From contig JAHNUO010000001.1 of assembly GCA_019787685.1 (NCBI GenBank), positions 2,852,001 through 2,916,000 of the forward strand: a stretch of 64,000 nt of DNA, written 5' to 3'. Below, piece after piece: positions 11,398 to 23,848 of this stretch; within the stretch, counting starts at the first letter, position 1; each line of letters starts with the position of its first letter. This stretch comes from Chiua virens. Lineage: Eukaryota > Basidiomycota > Agaricomycetes > Boletales > Boletaceae. The translations under genes and the position numbers were made by a program. The notes below the pieces were generated by a model. The model had not been told where the DNA came from. It made no database searches and saw nothing but the letters and a program-made list of their open reading frames with translations.

Positions 11398-13680
11398 TCA
11401 TGGTTTGAACCACCCCCGACACACGCTCGAACCACATCTACAACTCTCTCCATCCGCGGGACGCTTTCCCTTCTTGTCTACTTCCGCGAAAGGATAATAA
11501 TCAATCGTGAGTTCCGTGCCTGCAACGATATTGGTGGATGCTACAAACGCCACGTATGGCATATTCACCTGAGATTAAATGTTATCAGTGCACAACTCCT
11601 CGTAACATACTGGCTTACATATGGGATTGTGTCGTACACGACACAGTACACACACATGTTCGGACTGCATGAATGGCTAGGGGAACCGATCAGCAGGAGA
11701 CAGTGGTCGGCAACTCAATCACCTACTTTACGAACCGCGTCCAGTTACCTCCAAAAACTGTCAATTCGTGTTGCTCATTACAATCGTCAAATGCTCACCA
11801 TACTCGTAAGAATTCACACTGTATTTCTCCCCCAGGTTTGCCGAGTCCCTGACCTCGGTACTATCCAAATCAAACAAATACCCGTGATGCTCTTCAGGTA
11901 ATTCATCAACTTCTTCCCTCCGACTAGTGTTGTTCAGCTTCGGGCGCAAGCTAATGTTCATATGATACACCTACATCAACATTCTGTCGTAAATCCACAT
12001 TAGTCTACATTCCCACTTATCAAAATGCGACATTACCCTGTATACGTGCCAAGGACCTTTCCTTTGGGTATATCTTCCAATGCGCGCGCACCCCACCCAC
12101 ATCGCTTCGTTTCAAAAATTTCAATGCTGATATCGCGGGGACGTTGGACGACGCGATTATCACAATCCGGTCCGCACCTGCAGTACTAGAGTCGCGAATC
12201 AATTGGGTACGAGAATCATGGATTCGTCCAGACGAACTCTATTACACTCAATGACATCTATACCTCGTGGTAATTTGAAGGTAAACAAGCCCTGCATGCT
12301 TCGTTCAGCTGTAATTCCAGTGGCACTCGATAGAAATTACTTTTGAGTAGGCAGAGAAAGTCGTTGGCAGATCGTAGATTTTAGATATGTCCCGGCAAGG
12401 GCAGTCTGAAGTGTCCGAACAGGTACTACAATCACACATCGTGAAGGCGCCGCGCGATGCTTTGAACGTTTTTTGCAGCGCTTCATCACTGCAAAATATA
12501 GGTGAATGCCATTCACATTAGGGACAAACATACCGGAAATGGTAGCCCTCCTCTAGATATTTAAATCTTCGGAGGGTACGCGGGAGATTCTCATCAATGA
12601 TATCAGGAGATATGCGAACTGTTGCAGCCTTTGCCTCTTTCGCCGCTTTATTCCAATCTGATGATATACGCCCTCGCCTAGTAGCAAATAAGATCAAAAG
12701 AGGAGCGCGAAGGAATATGCTTACATTGTCGGCTGAGCGACGATGACAGCCGGAAGCGTGCTTGGTGCAGGAATCAGGCTCCCTGGAGGAGCCAGCTGAA
12801 GTAGGAGTGTAAGGAATCCATTTTCGTCGTTTGTTCGAAGCCTCGGGGGTCGGCAAAGTCGATCTGGTGGAGGGGGGTGGAGAGCTAGTAGTTGGTGGTC
12901 GACCGCGGGGCCGTTTGAATGGCGGGCCAGCAGAGATGGACTGGTCAAGCGCGGAAGTAGCTGAAGCCGGTGAGGCTCTTTTATTCCGGTTTGCGGATGT
13001 CGGGTAGGCAGATAAACTAGGTCGAGGAGCCCGAAGCAGAGATTGGGTTAGCTCGCCTCACCCGAAGTTTCGCGTTTTCTCCTCCCAACTCTGGTTCTTG
13101 CAATCTCCTGTTCGCGCCAGTCTATCTCCGCGTCCCAATCAGTGGTCGAAGTCGGACCTGCTTGACGCTGCTTGTCCAGCTTCTCCGCGTATCCCTGCCT
13201 GTGGTGATCAGTGAAACGCAGATGAACAGCATCATCTGGCCACGGTACTTCCATGTCGAGGGAGGTATCTGCAAGGGAGCGGCGTATGCGACTCTGTTTT
13301 CTCTTCCAATCTTTGATGACTTTGCCGACTCCGGGCGTGTTTTCCATTGCCCAAGTGGTATTTGTGTTTGAACCATCCTTACGATACCAATTGAGCCACC
13401 TCACCTACGCATCGTGGGCGTGAAGGTAAACAGGAGGACACGAGGTAGATGAAATTGGGGACATACTTCATATCTGTGGAAATTTGAGTTACGCATCTAC
13501 GGAGATTGGTACAGTGTGCTGAACACACCTTGAGCTGCCATCGGCGAGGCGTATCTCCTCGCCAACCACGCCATGAACCGGCCATTCACCGTTCTCGTCC
13601 GCTCCAGAAGCATCGCTCCACGATTCCTCTGGTGAAGGGGATGGCGCCCACATGCGGTTGTCGTCCATCGCGTCGTTCAT
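11398..13680 (-). CDS. clr4: Chromodomain histone H3K9 methyltransferase (SUV39/Clr4)
   Basis: Writes H3K9 methylation for heterochromatin. From the start at 13680: a chromodomain ([10 protein letters not shown]...[20 protein letters not shown]), then a basic linker with an AT-hook core (KRPRGRPP). A pre-SET Cys cluster follows ([31 protein letters not shown]). The SET domain runs [54 protein letters not shown], and the post-SET is [10 protein letters not shown], stop at 11398. All catalytic landmarks, including NHSCSPN and the post-SET cysteines, are intact. About ten short introns; one tiny exon encodes only RYE of the chromodomain. It is divergent from rad54 across 309 nt. Exon borders in the linker are less certain. 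Confidence 0.92.
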
Positions 13681-13794
13681 GTAGGCACTGCGGGAAGTAA
13701 AGTCACTAAAAACTCGTGACACTGACAGTGATCATACCGAAAATAGTGCTACTGACACTAATTTGATTGCCTCTTCTTTTCAGTGTCAGCTGCA

Positions 13795-13838
13795 TGACAT
13801 TGAATTTCAGGCCTGCCCCACTATGTCATTGAATTTCA
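13795..13838. repeat. Imperfect direct repeat TGACATTGAATTTCA
   Basis: A 15-nt unit at 13795-13809 recurs at 13824-13838 with one mismatch, inside the clr4/rad54 intergenic region. Several TGACA/TGTCA cores surround it (near 13722, 13751, 13783 and 13840). Confidence 0.7.
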
Positions 13839-13931
13839 TTGTCAGCCCCCAATGCTGAGTACAAGGTGCTGGTAGATGTTTTGGGGCACTCAAGCGCTTA
13901 GCGCTCACAGGGGTGAACAGATGTCAGCGAT

Positions 13932-13937
13932 CACGTG
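13932..13937. promoter_or_regulatory. CACGTG box in clr4/rad54 promoter
   Basis: E-box palindrome 53 nt before the preferred rad54 ATG and about 250 nt before clr4. Confidence 0.4.
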
Positions 13938-13945
13938 TTGATTTG

Positions 13946-13967
13946 ACGCGTCGATGAGTCAACGCGT
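13946..13967. promoter_or_regulatory. Paired MCB (ACGCGT) elements upstream of rad54
   Basis: ACGCGT occurs at 13946-13951 and again at 13962-13967, 16 nt apart and 23-44 nt before the ATG at 13990. In yeasts this MluI cell-cycle box is bound by MBF and drives G1/S and repair genes, which suits RAD54. The pair also overlaps the alternative upstream ATG at 13954, which favours 13990 as the real start. Confidence 0.5.
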
Positions 13968-13989
13968 CGTCTTGTCTATTACCATATTC

Positions 13990-16900
13990 ATGCTCAAGCG
14001 GGCACCAACCACCACCGATGGACGTGTCGTAGACCGTCTCCAAGAGAGTACACGTGTCTACAAGCCATTCAAGCCCCCCACTGTATTGATATCCACAGAG
14101 CGCATTCAGCCGACCCGCAAGCGCCAGCGCGTTTCCTACAAAGAAGCCCAGGGAGACGAGAACGACTCTGATTCTGACGATGCTCGAAAGAAGAAGCAGA
14201 AAAAGGACAAGGACAGGGATGGCACGTTCAACGAGGAGGCACTCAAGGCTGCCATTAGGACGTTCCCGGTGTTCAAACCAAAGCCATTCGAGATGACCAT
14301 GCGCAGGTTCTCGATGCCGACCATGACAAACAAGAGCGGGGATGTCGTGCCACTTGTCGCAACTGGTGTGTCTCTTGGTATTCGACCCCAGGCCAAGATT
14401 ATCCCCCGGCCGTTACACGACCCAATGGAAGACCATGCCATTGTGCTATACGATCCGACCGTAGATGATCGGGAGACGGACGAGGAAAAGAAGGCGAGGG
14501 AGAAAGAGGAAGCCAAGGAACGCGCAATAAAGGAAGCACAGGAGCAAACGGCAGGGAAGCACAATCCACACAAGAGTCTACGCGCTCTCCTGGGCGAGGG
14601 CAAGGATAAGAAGGAGGCTATCCCCAAAGTACCAGTCGTCATTGATCCTCGCCTGTCCAAAGTACTGCGCCCACATCAGATCGAGGGTATCAAGGTAACT
14701 ACAGATATTCACGTTTCATTCGCGCTTATGTGCCCGTTCGTAGTTTTTGTACAAGTGCACAACGGGAATGATGGTCGACAATCAATACGGTTGCATCATG
14801 GCCGATGAGATGGGTCTCGGAAAGACCCTCCAGTGCATTGCGCTTCTTTGGACTTTAGTCAAGCAGTCCCCACATGCCAGCAAGCCAACCTATCGAGAAG
14901 TGCATCATCGCATGCCCATCTAGTTTAGTCAAGAACTGGGCCAATGAATTAGGCATCTCGTCTTCTTTCCTTTGAACCCGCAGGATCACTAACTGTCTTT
15001 TAGTCAAGTGGCTCGGAATGGACGCAATTTCTGCGCTGGCGGTTGACGGCAAAGGCGGAAAGGCCGAGCTACTAGCGAGAGTTGGAAGATGGGTGGAGGC
15101 TAGAGGTCGCAACGTGACTCAACCAGGTTTGTTTTATCGTCTGATGCGTGCACTACTTATAGTAAATCGGCACTCAAGTGATGATCGTATCTTACGAAAC
15201 CCTTCGGTACATTGTCAGCCCATCTCGCAAACTGCAGTATTGGTTTACTGCTCTGTGATGAGGGACACAGACTCAAGAACTCTGGTCTGTGTCTCCTCTG
15301 CCTGGCAGCGGGAGGGCACCTGCTTACTGCACACGTTCGTCTTCACTTGATACAGACTCCCTTACATTTCAATCCCTCAATGCACTCAATGTTAAACGGC
15401 GCGTGATATTAACGGGTACTCCAATCCAGGTATTTCGTTTGTTCCTTTTCCGGGTGCATATATGCGCCTGATTGTCTAGTACTAATGCTTAAATGCTTCC
15501 GCTCCGTTATAGAATGATCTTTCAGAATACTTTTCGCTTCTTAACTTTGCTAACCCCAATCTCCTGGGTACTCGTGAAGAGTTCAGAAAAAAATTTGAGA
15601 ACGCTATCATCCGGGGCCGCGATGCAAGTTCGTCGGCGGAGGTGCAAGCCGAATCTGAAAGAAAGCTCAAGGAGCTTGGTGGCTTGGTCACGAAATTCAT
15701 CATACGGCGTACCAACGACCTGTTGTCCAAGTATCGTATGTGCTGTTCCTGTCGTTGGCATGTACGGACCGAAGACTGATATTGCTAACTTGTTTGCAGT
15801 ACCAGTCAAGTACGAACACGTCGTATTTTGCAAACTATCCTCTTTCCAGCTGTCGCTGTATCGCCTCTTCATTTCGTCCCCAGAAATCAAGGCTCTTCTA
15901 CGTGGTGCTGATTCACAACCTTTGAAAGCCATTAATATTTTGAAGAAACTTTGTAATCATCCCGAATTACTCAACCTACCGGATGATCTCAGAGGCTCAG
16001 AATCACTCATTCCTGAGGGGTTCGTGGGAGCTGCAGGAAGTGGAAGCGGCGGTGGCAGTAGGAATGGAGGGAGGAACCAAGCCAGGAGCGTAAGGTGTGA
16101 ATGGGGAGGGAAGTTCGTCGTCTTGGAGAGGTAAGTGACCTATATGACCTGTCTCTTGTTTGGTTCTAACTAACTGCATTCGCCATTCCGTAGGTTTCTC
16201 CATCAAATCAGAACCACTACCAACGACAAGATCGTGCTCATTAGTAATTACACCCAAACACTCGACTTATTCGAGAAGCTATGTCGAAGTAAAAAGTGCG
16301 TCACATTAAGCTCTCTCGGGAACTTTCTTCATGCTGTATCAAGGTATGGATTTTTCCGCTTGGATGGGACCATGACAATTACGAAGCGTCAAAAACTCGT
16401 CGATCAATTTAATGACCCCAACGGAAAGGAGTTTATCTTTTTGCTCAGTTCGAAAGCTGGTGGATGTGGTATCAATCTCATCGGAGCGAACCGATTGATT
16501 CTGTTTGATCCCGGTAAGTGCGTCCCCTCGTTACATGGATGCAAATAACAAATACGACTGGCTTCAAGATTGGAATCCCGCTGCTGATCAGCAAGCTCTT
16601 GCTCGTGTGTGGCGTGATGGACAGAAGAAAGAATGTATGTCAAACCAACATGATTCAAATGCCTCGTGATTGACCTATGGGCAGGCTTCGTCTATCGCTT
16701 TATCTCCACGGGAACCATCGAAGAAAAAATCTTCAACGACAAGCTTCTAAGCAGGCTTTGTCTTCCGCAGTGGTAGATGAAAAAGAGGATGCAGAGAGAC
16801 ATTTCTCGCTCGAGTCACTCCGGCAGCTTTTCACCTTCAATGAGCAGACGATTTGTGACACGCATGACACATTTAAATGCAAGCGATGCAAGAACGGGAA

Positions 16901-17108
16901 GCAGGTCATCAAGAGCAGCGCCCTGTTATACGGAGATGCCAGCACGTAGGTGTCTTTGAGTCACAAGCTGCTGGGCAAACTAACTTGTACAAATTCCAGC
17001 TGGAATCACTTTACGAACGCAGAGTTGGAGGGCAATCACGATGACCTTCTTCGAGCGGAGGTTGATTTTCCCGAGGTTTCTTTCGTCTTTCAATACATCA
17101 GTCATTAA
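13990..17108 (+). CDS. rad54: DNA repair translocase RAD54 (with three frame breaks)
   Basis: A SNF2-family ATPase that drives Rad51-dependent homologous recombination. The N-terminus [12 protein letters not shown] is followed by a Lys/Asp-rich region. Helicase motifs follow in order: [19 protein letters not shown] (Walker A/I), [13 protein letters not shown] (DEGH, II), [13 protein letters not shown] (III), [33 protein letters not shown] (V) and [19 protein letters not shown] (VI), then [17 protein letters not shown]. About ten introns; one looks GC-AG (14953-15003). As sequenced the frame breaks three times inside conserved blocks: +1 near 14891, +1 near 15208, -1 near 16734. The rest is so well conserved that sequence error is likelier than a pseudogene. 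An in-frame upstream ATG lies at 13954. Confidence 0.92.
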
Positions 17109-17192
17109 GCGATATACTGAGCATCCATGGACTATACAGCATCTGCACCAACTGTACATATCCACAGTCCACTGCAATGGAATTATTGTAAT

Positions 17193-17208
17193 TTAATTAA
17201 TTAATTAA
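17193..17208. repeat. (TTAA)n simple repeat
   Basis: A short AT-only tandem tract lies in the spacer between the rad54 stop and the SPF45 start. It is probably 3' UTR or intergenic sequence. Confidence 0.8.
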
Positions 17209-17271
17209 TGTTTTAGTAAGCTAAGACAAAAAGGTGAACGAAACTGAGTTTACAAGTTAGGCACTCTCCAA

Positions 17272-19720
17272 GATGTCGAGCAGAGCGGGAGGTCTCTATG
17301 GCGGTATCCAATTTTCCTCGGGCGCGACACTCAACTTTTCTTCTTCCTCTTCTGCTCCCCCTCCTTCCCAACCAGCCACCCGCTCAATCCCAATCCAACG
17401 AAAAAATTCAAGTTTCTAGCGCCCCACCCGACACCCAAGCTACCACCACCACCAGTGTTGAGGAAGGAGTGGCGCCGTCAGTGGGATCTGGCTCAGGGCC
17501 TGTGGCAGGAAAATCTACAGCCGGTATCTCCCCCTCTCCTGCGCCTTGATATGTACAGCCAAAATATTGACCGTGTCGCAATCATGACCGTTTCACGCTC
17601 CTCCTGCTCCTTGAAACCGCCCAGGATGGTCCGCCGCGCTCGCGTTCGCCCCCGTTCGTAGGACACAACAAAAGGCGAAGCAGGCAGGGACGCGGTTGCC
17701 CCCATGGGGCGACGACCGTGCCGGTCGCCACGACGCCTGCACCTCTGCCGATATTGGGAACCGCTGTCAACTCGAGCGCGACTGTCTCTGCTACCGCCAT
17801 CGTATTCGCACCGCCCGAATTGATCACGCCGGCAACGGATCAAGTGGATGTCAAGGACGAACCCAACACCGCATGGGGCAAGAAAGAAGGATGGGGCAAG
17901 AAAGTGAAACCGCCGTCAATGGTCCTCAACGACGACGTCAATGGCTTCAAGGCCCAACAAAAACGCAAAGGGCCTGGTAGCGGGGGCGGTGGGAAAAAGG
18001 GCAAAAAGGTGAGTGCAAAAACAAGACAGCCTCTATATCGTATTGATTATGTCTAGAACAAAAATATGCAACCTACTGCAATTTGGGATCCCATGGAGCA
18101 GTATGACCCACTAAAACCCAACGATTACAATGAGTACAAACTCTGGAAGCAGCGTGACCGCATTGAACGGGCGGCTGAGCGAGCGGCTGAGCGGAAACGT
18201 GCACGGGATGCCAGAGACAGGGGTAGTGACCAAACAGATTCAGGAAGTGAAGATGACCGTCCTCGCAAGACTGGTTTGTTGACCGTCTCTCACAACGCTT
18301 TTCTCATTTCTGATGACGATTGTGCAGGGAGATATGATGAGAATACTACGTTTGACCATTGGTCTCGCGCGGATGACGATCGCACGCGTGGCATCGGGAG
18401 TGCTGATGCTCTGCCTGTCGCTGTAGATCGTAATATGTCTGGTGAGGACGCATATATGCGACGTTTGGCGATGTCGCAAGGAACGACCCTTACAAAAGCA
18501 CCATCTCCTCCACCTACCCAAGTTGATCAAAATATGTCTGGAGAGGAGGCGTTCCAACGACGTTTAGCTTTGAGCGCTGGCGGTCAGTCCGCTCAAACTG
18601 CAGTCCCACGAGCGTCTCAGCCCGCCGATGACACTGAGCTTGACATGGTTCTTGGAGATGACGTGACAGAACCCCCAATGCCCTCGGTAGATCGCGTGGA
18701 GACGGGAGAGGATGCTTACCAGCGTCGTCTTGTCATGAGCCAGGGTCTTCGGCCCACCGCACCTTCGTTTATTCCACAGCCTCCACCTCCACCCAGCACT
18801 GCCGAACCTCCATCCCCTCCGCGCTTAGCGTACGATCCCTTTGCTCCACCTACCAACGTCCCACCCCCACCGCCTCCAGGACAAATTCCGAGTGGGTTCG
18901 AAGATAAAGTCAAGGCTGCTGCCAACATCGCTGCGAGACTGAGTGCGCTAGCTGCTACCGCAAGCGCGAGCGCCACCGGGTCTGGCGACTCTGGGACCAA
19001 CTCTCCTGCTCCACCCCCACCGGAAGAAGAGGGTTCATCTCAAAGGTCAGTCTTGTTACATCTGTTCTTTTGGCAACGTGAACATTCAATCCACAGGTCT
19101 GATCCTCACGGCTTTGCCGCTCGTCTCATGGCCAAGTGGGGCCACAAGGAGGGCCAAGGCCTCGGAGCGGATGGTTCGGGCATCGTCAACGCACTCACCG
19201 TCGAACAAGTCTCACAAACGAAGAGTGGGAAAGGGGCCAAAAAGGCCAGGGCTCAAGCTCAGGGTAAAGTAGCGATCGGATCCAAGATGGGAAGGATCAT
19301 TAACGACAATGACGATGCGAGAGCACGTGAGGACCGTGAGCGGTTTGGCGACCCCAGTCGGGTCGTCGTCCTCACAAATATGGTGGACCCTGAGGACGTT
19401 GGTGACGGCGATCTGCGTGGTGAGATTGGTGTGTTTTGGTCGATCTAACAGTTGGGCCGTCATGGCTGACACCGAGTCCTGCAGGTGATGAATGCTCCAA
19501 GAACGGCACGGTTGAGCGCGTCATTGTCCATCTCTGTGATCCACCGCCTTCCACTCCCGAAGGGGCCGTGCGCATATTCGTACTATTTGCCGGTCCATCA
19601 GGCGCATGGAAAACGGTGAGAGAGATGGACGGAAGGTATTTTGGTGGAAGAGCTGTGCGAGCGAGATATTTCCCTGAAGCCTTATTTCACCAACATGATT
19701 TAGATGCTGCTCTTGCGTGA
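17272..19720 (+). CDS. Splicing factor 45 (SPF45/RBM17-like), G-patch and RRM/UHM
   Basis: A pre-mRNA splicing protein. The start [16 protein letters not shown] is the typical family N-terminus, followed by [12 protein letters not shown] and [17 protein letters not shown], then [21 protein letters not shown] charged region and three copies of an MSGEDAYxRRLAMS-type repeat follow (near 18437, 18533 and 18701). Next are Pro-rich tracts, a G-patch ([19 protein letters not shown]) and a C-terminal UHM/RRM ([16 protein letters not shown]...ERVIVHL...VRIFVLFAG...[14 protein letters not shown]). Two one-base excesses break the N-terminal part, in the A6 run at 17401-17406 and the C5 run at 17699-17703. 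Introns fall after KSTAG, GKKGKK, RPRKT, SSQR and GDLR. Confidence 0.9.
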
Positions 19721-20675
19721 GCTTGCTTGCTTGGTTTTTCTATTCGTATTGCTCTTTTTTGCGTTTGTCTAGCTTGGCTTGTTATATACTTGCTGTTGCG
19801 TCCCACCAGCCCTAAGAGAGCGACAGCTTCATTGCCATGAAAACACTTGCCTTTTGTCATTGACAGTGCACTTTGGACGGAAAACAAAAGGCATCATCAA
19901 CATTGTATAAATCAAAAAAAGAAGAAACAGATAACACAGATAACAGGAATATGCGCCGAGCGTCGGTATAAACATGTACGCCCTAGCAAATCTTGTGCAA
20001 CGGTTTCAAAAAGATCAATGATCACGAGAAGACGATAGTCCGATGCAACGTCGAAAGCCAACCAAAAAAGAACAATGTATGTGCATGTGAAACCAAATAT
20101 ATGAACGAGCTAGGACAAAGACTTTTGGCGTAGATGGACATAAATAATGAAGCTGTCGCAAGATACGCCATAAATAAGAAAATGAAGAAAAGATATATGT
20201 ATAAATGTTGGGGAATGGCGGCGAATGAACCGTCCAATGCACGTATGTGATGACAGATGGTTGAGGCTTGCCGTAACGAAACCTTCCAGATAATTGCAAC
20301 AGTCAAATGTAGCGTGGAATGCGGTCGATGGATTGGCTGCAGTTGTGAAGATAATGGTTGCAGATGGATGAAATAATACCAGTGGTAGTTTGGATAATCG
20401 GAGATGGATTATGTGGAGCTTTCATGGATTGGGCCTGGCCTGAACCGGTGGCGTTGGAGTATAACGGACGTGTATAGCGATCGTGGCATGCAAGACACGA
20501 AAAGTCGGTGGGCCGAGAGGTGCGCTACGCCCGATCAAAAGAATTGAAAAGCTTCAGCTGCGGTAGAACATAGTCGTGTAAAGCCTGTGTGACCAAGAGA
20601 ATTGACGAAGATTTAAAAGCAAGATACAGGCGGTGACCATCGGTGTTGAAGGCGGGCAAGCAGGGCAAGTGCAGA
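19721..20675. other. Long convergent 3' intergenic region
   Basis: The stretch between the stops of SPF45 (plus) and cdc25 (minus) contains A-rich tracts (near 19910-19935) suited to polyadenylation. The open frames within it are low-complexity, and no gene or RNA is recognised. Confidence 0.5.
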
Positions 20676-22972
20676 TCAGTAGGCCGCCATACGGGCCGCA
20701 TCGAATGTCTCGGCGCGCCCAATCGGTCTAACCAGTCTTTTTACCTTTGATGAAGCTCCTTTAGTGGGGGGCGGGCAAGGACTATCGCCAATGTCGGTTT
20801 CTTCGTCGTCTGTCAGGGTGAGGTTGCCTATCTCCGTGAGAGTGCCTAGTCCGTTGCAACGTGTACGGGCAGCATTTGCGGCAGCGAATAGCTGAGAAGC
20901 ACCAGGAGCAATGCTGCGTTTAGACTGTTGTTGTGTTGCTGCTGCTGCTGCTGTTGCTGGGTCGTGCTAGAAACTTTGGAACACAAGTCGCCGTACGCAT
21001 ATGACTTTGTGCGACCAAACTTGATCTTTCGGAACTGATCCAAGTCTTCGCGGCGAGAGACCGCATGGCTAGGGTCATCCATCGTCACGTAACCCTGAGG
21101 CTGGCAACGGCTCGAAGAATGATCATAGTATGTGCAGTATCCTCCTTCTAAAACGTAGATCTCCGGGTAGTGGATCTTTGGGTATACGCGGTGGTTCATG
21201 GCGCGATCTTTGGACCGCAAGTGTTTGGCGCTATCGCGTGTCTCAGTATGATACAACGAAACAAAGAAGACACTTTACATCGTCGGGGCCCTCTTAGCAC
21301 TGAACTCGCAATGAAAGACTAGGACCGTCTTCCTGTAGGTATCACCGCTGACGCATGGTTTAGGCCTGTTCTGCGTGAGAAGGAATTCCTCTACTCCAGC
21401 AGTGGTATTGATATTGACGGCACCCGGGACATGACCGCCATTATATTCGTAGTCGAACCGACAGTCAATGACGTGGAATTCAGCAATTCGATCGGTGTAT
21501 GCGCCGTCCAACAAGGCATCCAACTGGAAGGAGATATTTTAGGCTTGCACCATCTTGCCTACATTCAACGACTCACTGTCTCGGGGGAGATTCTCATCAA
21601 ACCATCCTCCCTAACACGATGACACGGAAGAATTTTCCCCAAGGACTCGTTGTCGCCGAACCCCGCAAGCATGAACTTGGCAGAGGGACTCTCAGAGACC
21701 TCTTTGTGTACCAAAGGGCTAGCACCAGTTAGTGGCCTAAAGTCTTCTGTCCCATCACGGCGACGGAGAGTCCTGACTTGTTGGCGCCTTATGTACGCCT
21801 GAGCAGGAGAGGACATCTCTGGACCGTCAAAAGATTCATCGCACATGTCAAGACCAGTGGGAGGAGCCATTGCAGAGACCACGCGGCGGGAGAGAGGAGG
21901 AGCAAGACCTTGCAAGGGCGATTCTTCGGAATCCATTGCAGGATACTGCGGAACGAGCACCACTCTGTGCGGGATGGGAGAAGGCCGTGCGACGGGCACG
22001 TTTGTTGATATTCGAAGGAACGCCGAGTCCTTGCAATGCTGGCTTGTTAAAGGGAGCTAATAAATGTCCGTTTCCTATACGTTCAAGTTTATGGTCTGAC
22101 GGCGATGAAGGTGGGGGGGATGAGAGAGCACCCTGTTCAACATGGCTGACCGCCTCGAGCGAGAAGGAGCGTCTCTTCTTGAGCTGACCAGCGCCAGCGC
22201 CAGGTGACTCTAATCGCGGAGTGGATATAGTAGCATGAAACATGTTAAATGCGGTGATGGTTGGGGCAGCGGACACGGTAGGTGAGCTTAGGAGATGGGC
22301 ACTATGAGCAACTGGCGCAGGGTCCACATCCATTGCATCATCGGAAGGAAGTGAAGCGACTTCGGCAGACTGATCGAAGTGTGAGTTGAAAAGGCTTCAA
22401 CCAGCCAAATCATGAAACTTACCGGAGCAAATAGATTTTCACCCGAATGTGTGCGTTCCAGTGGTTTTCCGGAAACCCACTCGGCAGGTAATACGGAACG
22501 TTGAGAGCCTTTCGAACCAGACTGTGTCCCGGAGCTTGAATTTGACATTGAGTCGTTTGAAAGTGCGGTTGTTGCTCAAGTCTTGGCCAAACATGCGTGC
22601 ACCACTCGTGTAAGCGCGGGGTCTAGCCGTAGGCTTGCTGAAGTGCACCGGCTCTCTGCGTGCAACATGACACGGCATGGGAGAAATGTCCATTCTATCA
22701 TCCTGAGTGGTGTCTTTTGCTATGCTGTCATGATCGCGCGAAGGAGAGCTGATGGATACTGTGGAGGCGAAGGAGAGCTCGAGGTCCGAAGAGAGAAAGT
22801 CATCTAGGTCATCACGAGGCTTAAAATGTTGACTGCGTTTCCGAATTGGTGCAAGATACTGAGAAGATGCTGATGAGATTGTGGAGAAGAAATTCATGAC
22901 TGGAGGACTCGAGGAATATTGGTGATCCCTCTTGTGCCTCTTGTTCGAATAGCGATCTGTAACACCGAACAT
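20676..22972 (-). CDS. cdc25: M-phase inducer phosphatase CDC25
   Basis: A dual-specificity phosphatase that removes the inhibitory Wee1 phosphate from Cdk1 at mitotic entry. The start at 22972 (MFGVTDRYSNKRHKR) is in frame with SSPPVMNFFSTISS; the true 5' end could be further upstream. A long Ser/Pro-rich regulatory region contains GARMFGQDLSN and MSSPAQAYIRRQQVRTLRRRDG. The catalytic rhodanese fold follows: ILPCHRVREDGLMRI, VIDCRFDYEYNGGHVPGA, active-site loop HCEFSAKRAPTM (Cys and Arg intact), KIHYPEIYVLEGGY and a polyGln tail ending AARMAAY. Single-base frame breaks lie near 22570 (+1), 21977 (+1) and in the polyQ tract near 20933 (-1). Introns follow LFAP, SPET and APTM. Confidence 0.93.
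20930..20957 (-). repeat. CAG/CAA polyglutamine tract in cdc25
   Basis: About eight CAG/CAA codons on the minus strand, C-terminal to the phosphatase domain. The reading frame slips by one base at its downstream edge, so length variation or a sequencing slip is likely. Confidence 0.8.
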
Positions 22973-23848
22973 AAAAGCAATGAGCGCGTTGAGAATGTCG
23001 GACACGTGGTGCGATGAAAGTTGAAAGTTGAATTGGATGTTTGCAGGTAGAATAGCGTGAGGTTTGAGGTACCGAAGCAATGAACTCGGTCAGTGACTGT
23101 TTCCGGAGAAAAGTAAAGTTGAACATGAATGGAATAAATACCAACCGGAGTTTAGTCCAAAACGGCTTGATCACAACCAGAACGGGCTGTCGTGTGGTCA
23201 GTATTGCGACCAGGTAAGGCTAACAAAGGGGTGGACTGTGTAGGAGAGAAAAGCCGATTGTGCACCAAAGGAGGTTGAACCTCGCGTCTCGCTTAATATA
23301 TAGAGACAAACGGTCTTTGAGGAAAGGACAAGGAAAGAGAGGAATACCTCGAATACGTTTGGACGTGATGAATGAACCGGCGGAGGAGGCCGCGCCTGGA
23401 TGAGTGGAGGTCAGAGGTAAGGTTCAACTTGCAATGGCCAGCGAAGAGGCTCTCACGGAATTCGAACACGGAACGGAAAAGGCAAGCTAACGGTATGTAG
23501 ACAATTGTGGGTCCCGAAGTCTCGGACCTTGCCAAATAAAGTCAGCGACACTTTGATACGCATCCCTGGCGATGCACTCACCAGAGACAATCAATCACGA
23601 CCGTCCTCGAGTCAGCTACGACAAGTACAACCTTTGTTTGCCTTTTCTTTGGTTCAGGTTGACTTTCGTCACGTGCCTATTGTGCTTCCGAGAACGAGAA
23701 CAATAACATTCGTTGTCATCATATGTACTATATTACCCTGAGGTACCAACAATTCACTCGATCGCACGCCTCTTGTTCAGCGAAGAGCGTGGGTCTTCTG
23801 CATTCACATCAGACCACCTACATCAAACCGTTAGCGAGTAATCACCGA
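22973..23848. other. cdc25 upstream region / iah1 3' flank
   Basis: CACGTG occurs at 23003-23008, 31 nt before the proposed cdc25 ATG, and at 23670-23675. Open frames here (22821-23174 and 23293-23535, minus) carry no recognised domain. A 5' UTR exon of cdc25 could lie here. Confidence 0.4.
23003..23008. promoter_or_regulatory. CACGTG box upstream of cdc25
   Basis: E-box palindrome 31 nt before the proposed start codon at 22972. Its position relative to the transcription start is unknown. Confidence 0.35.
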
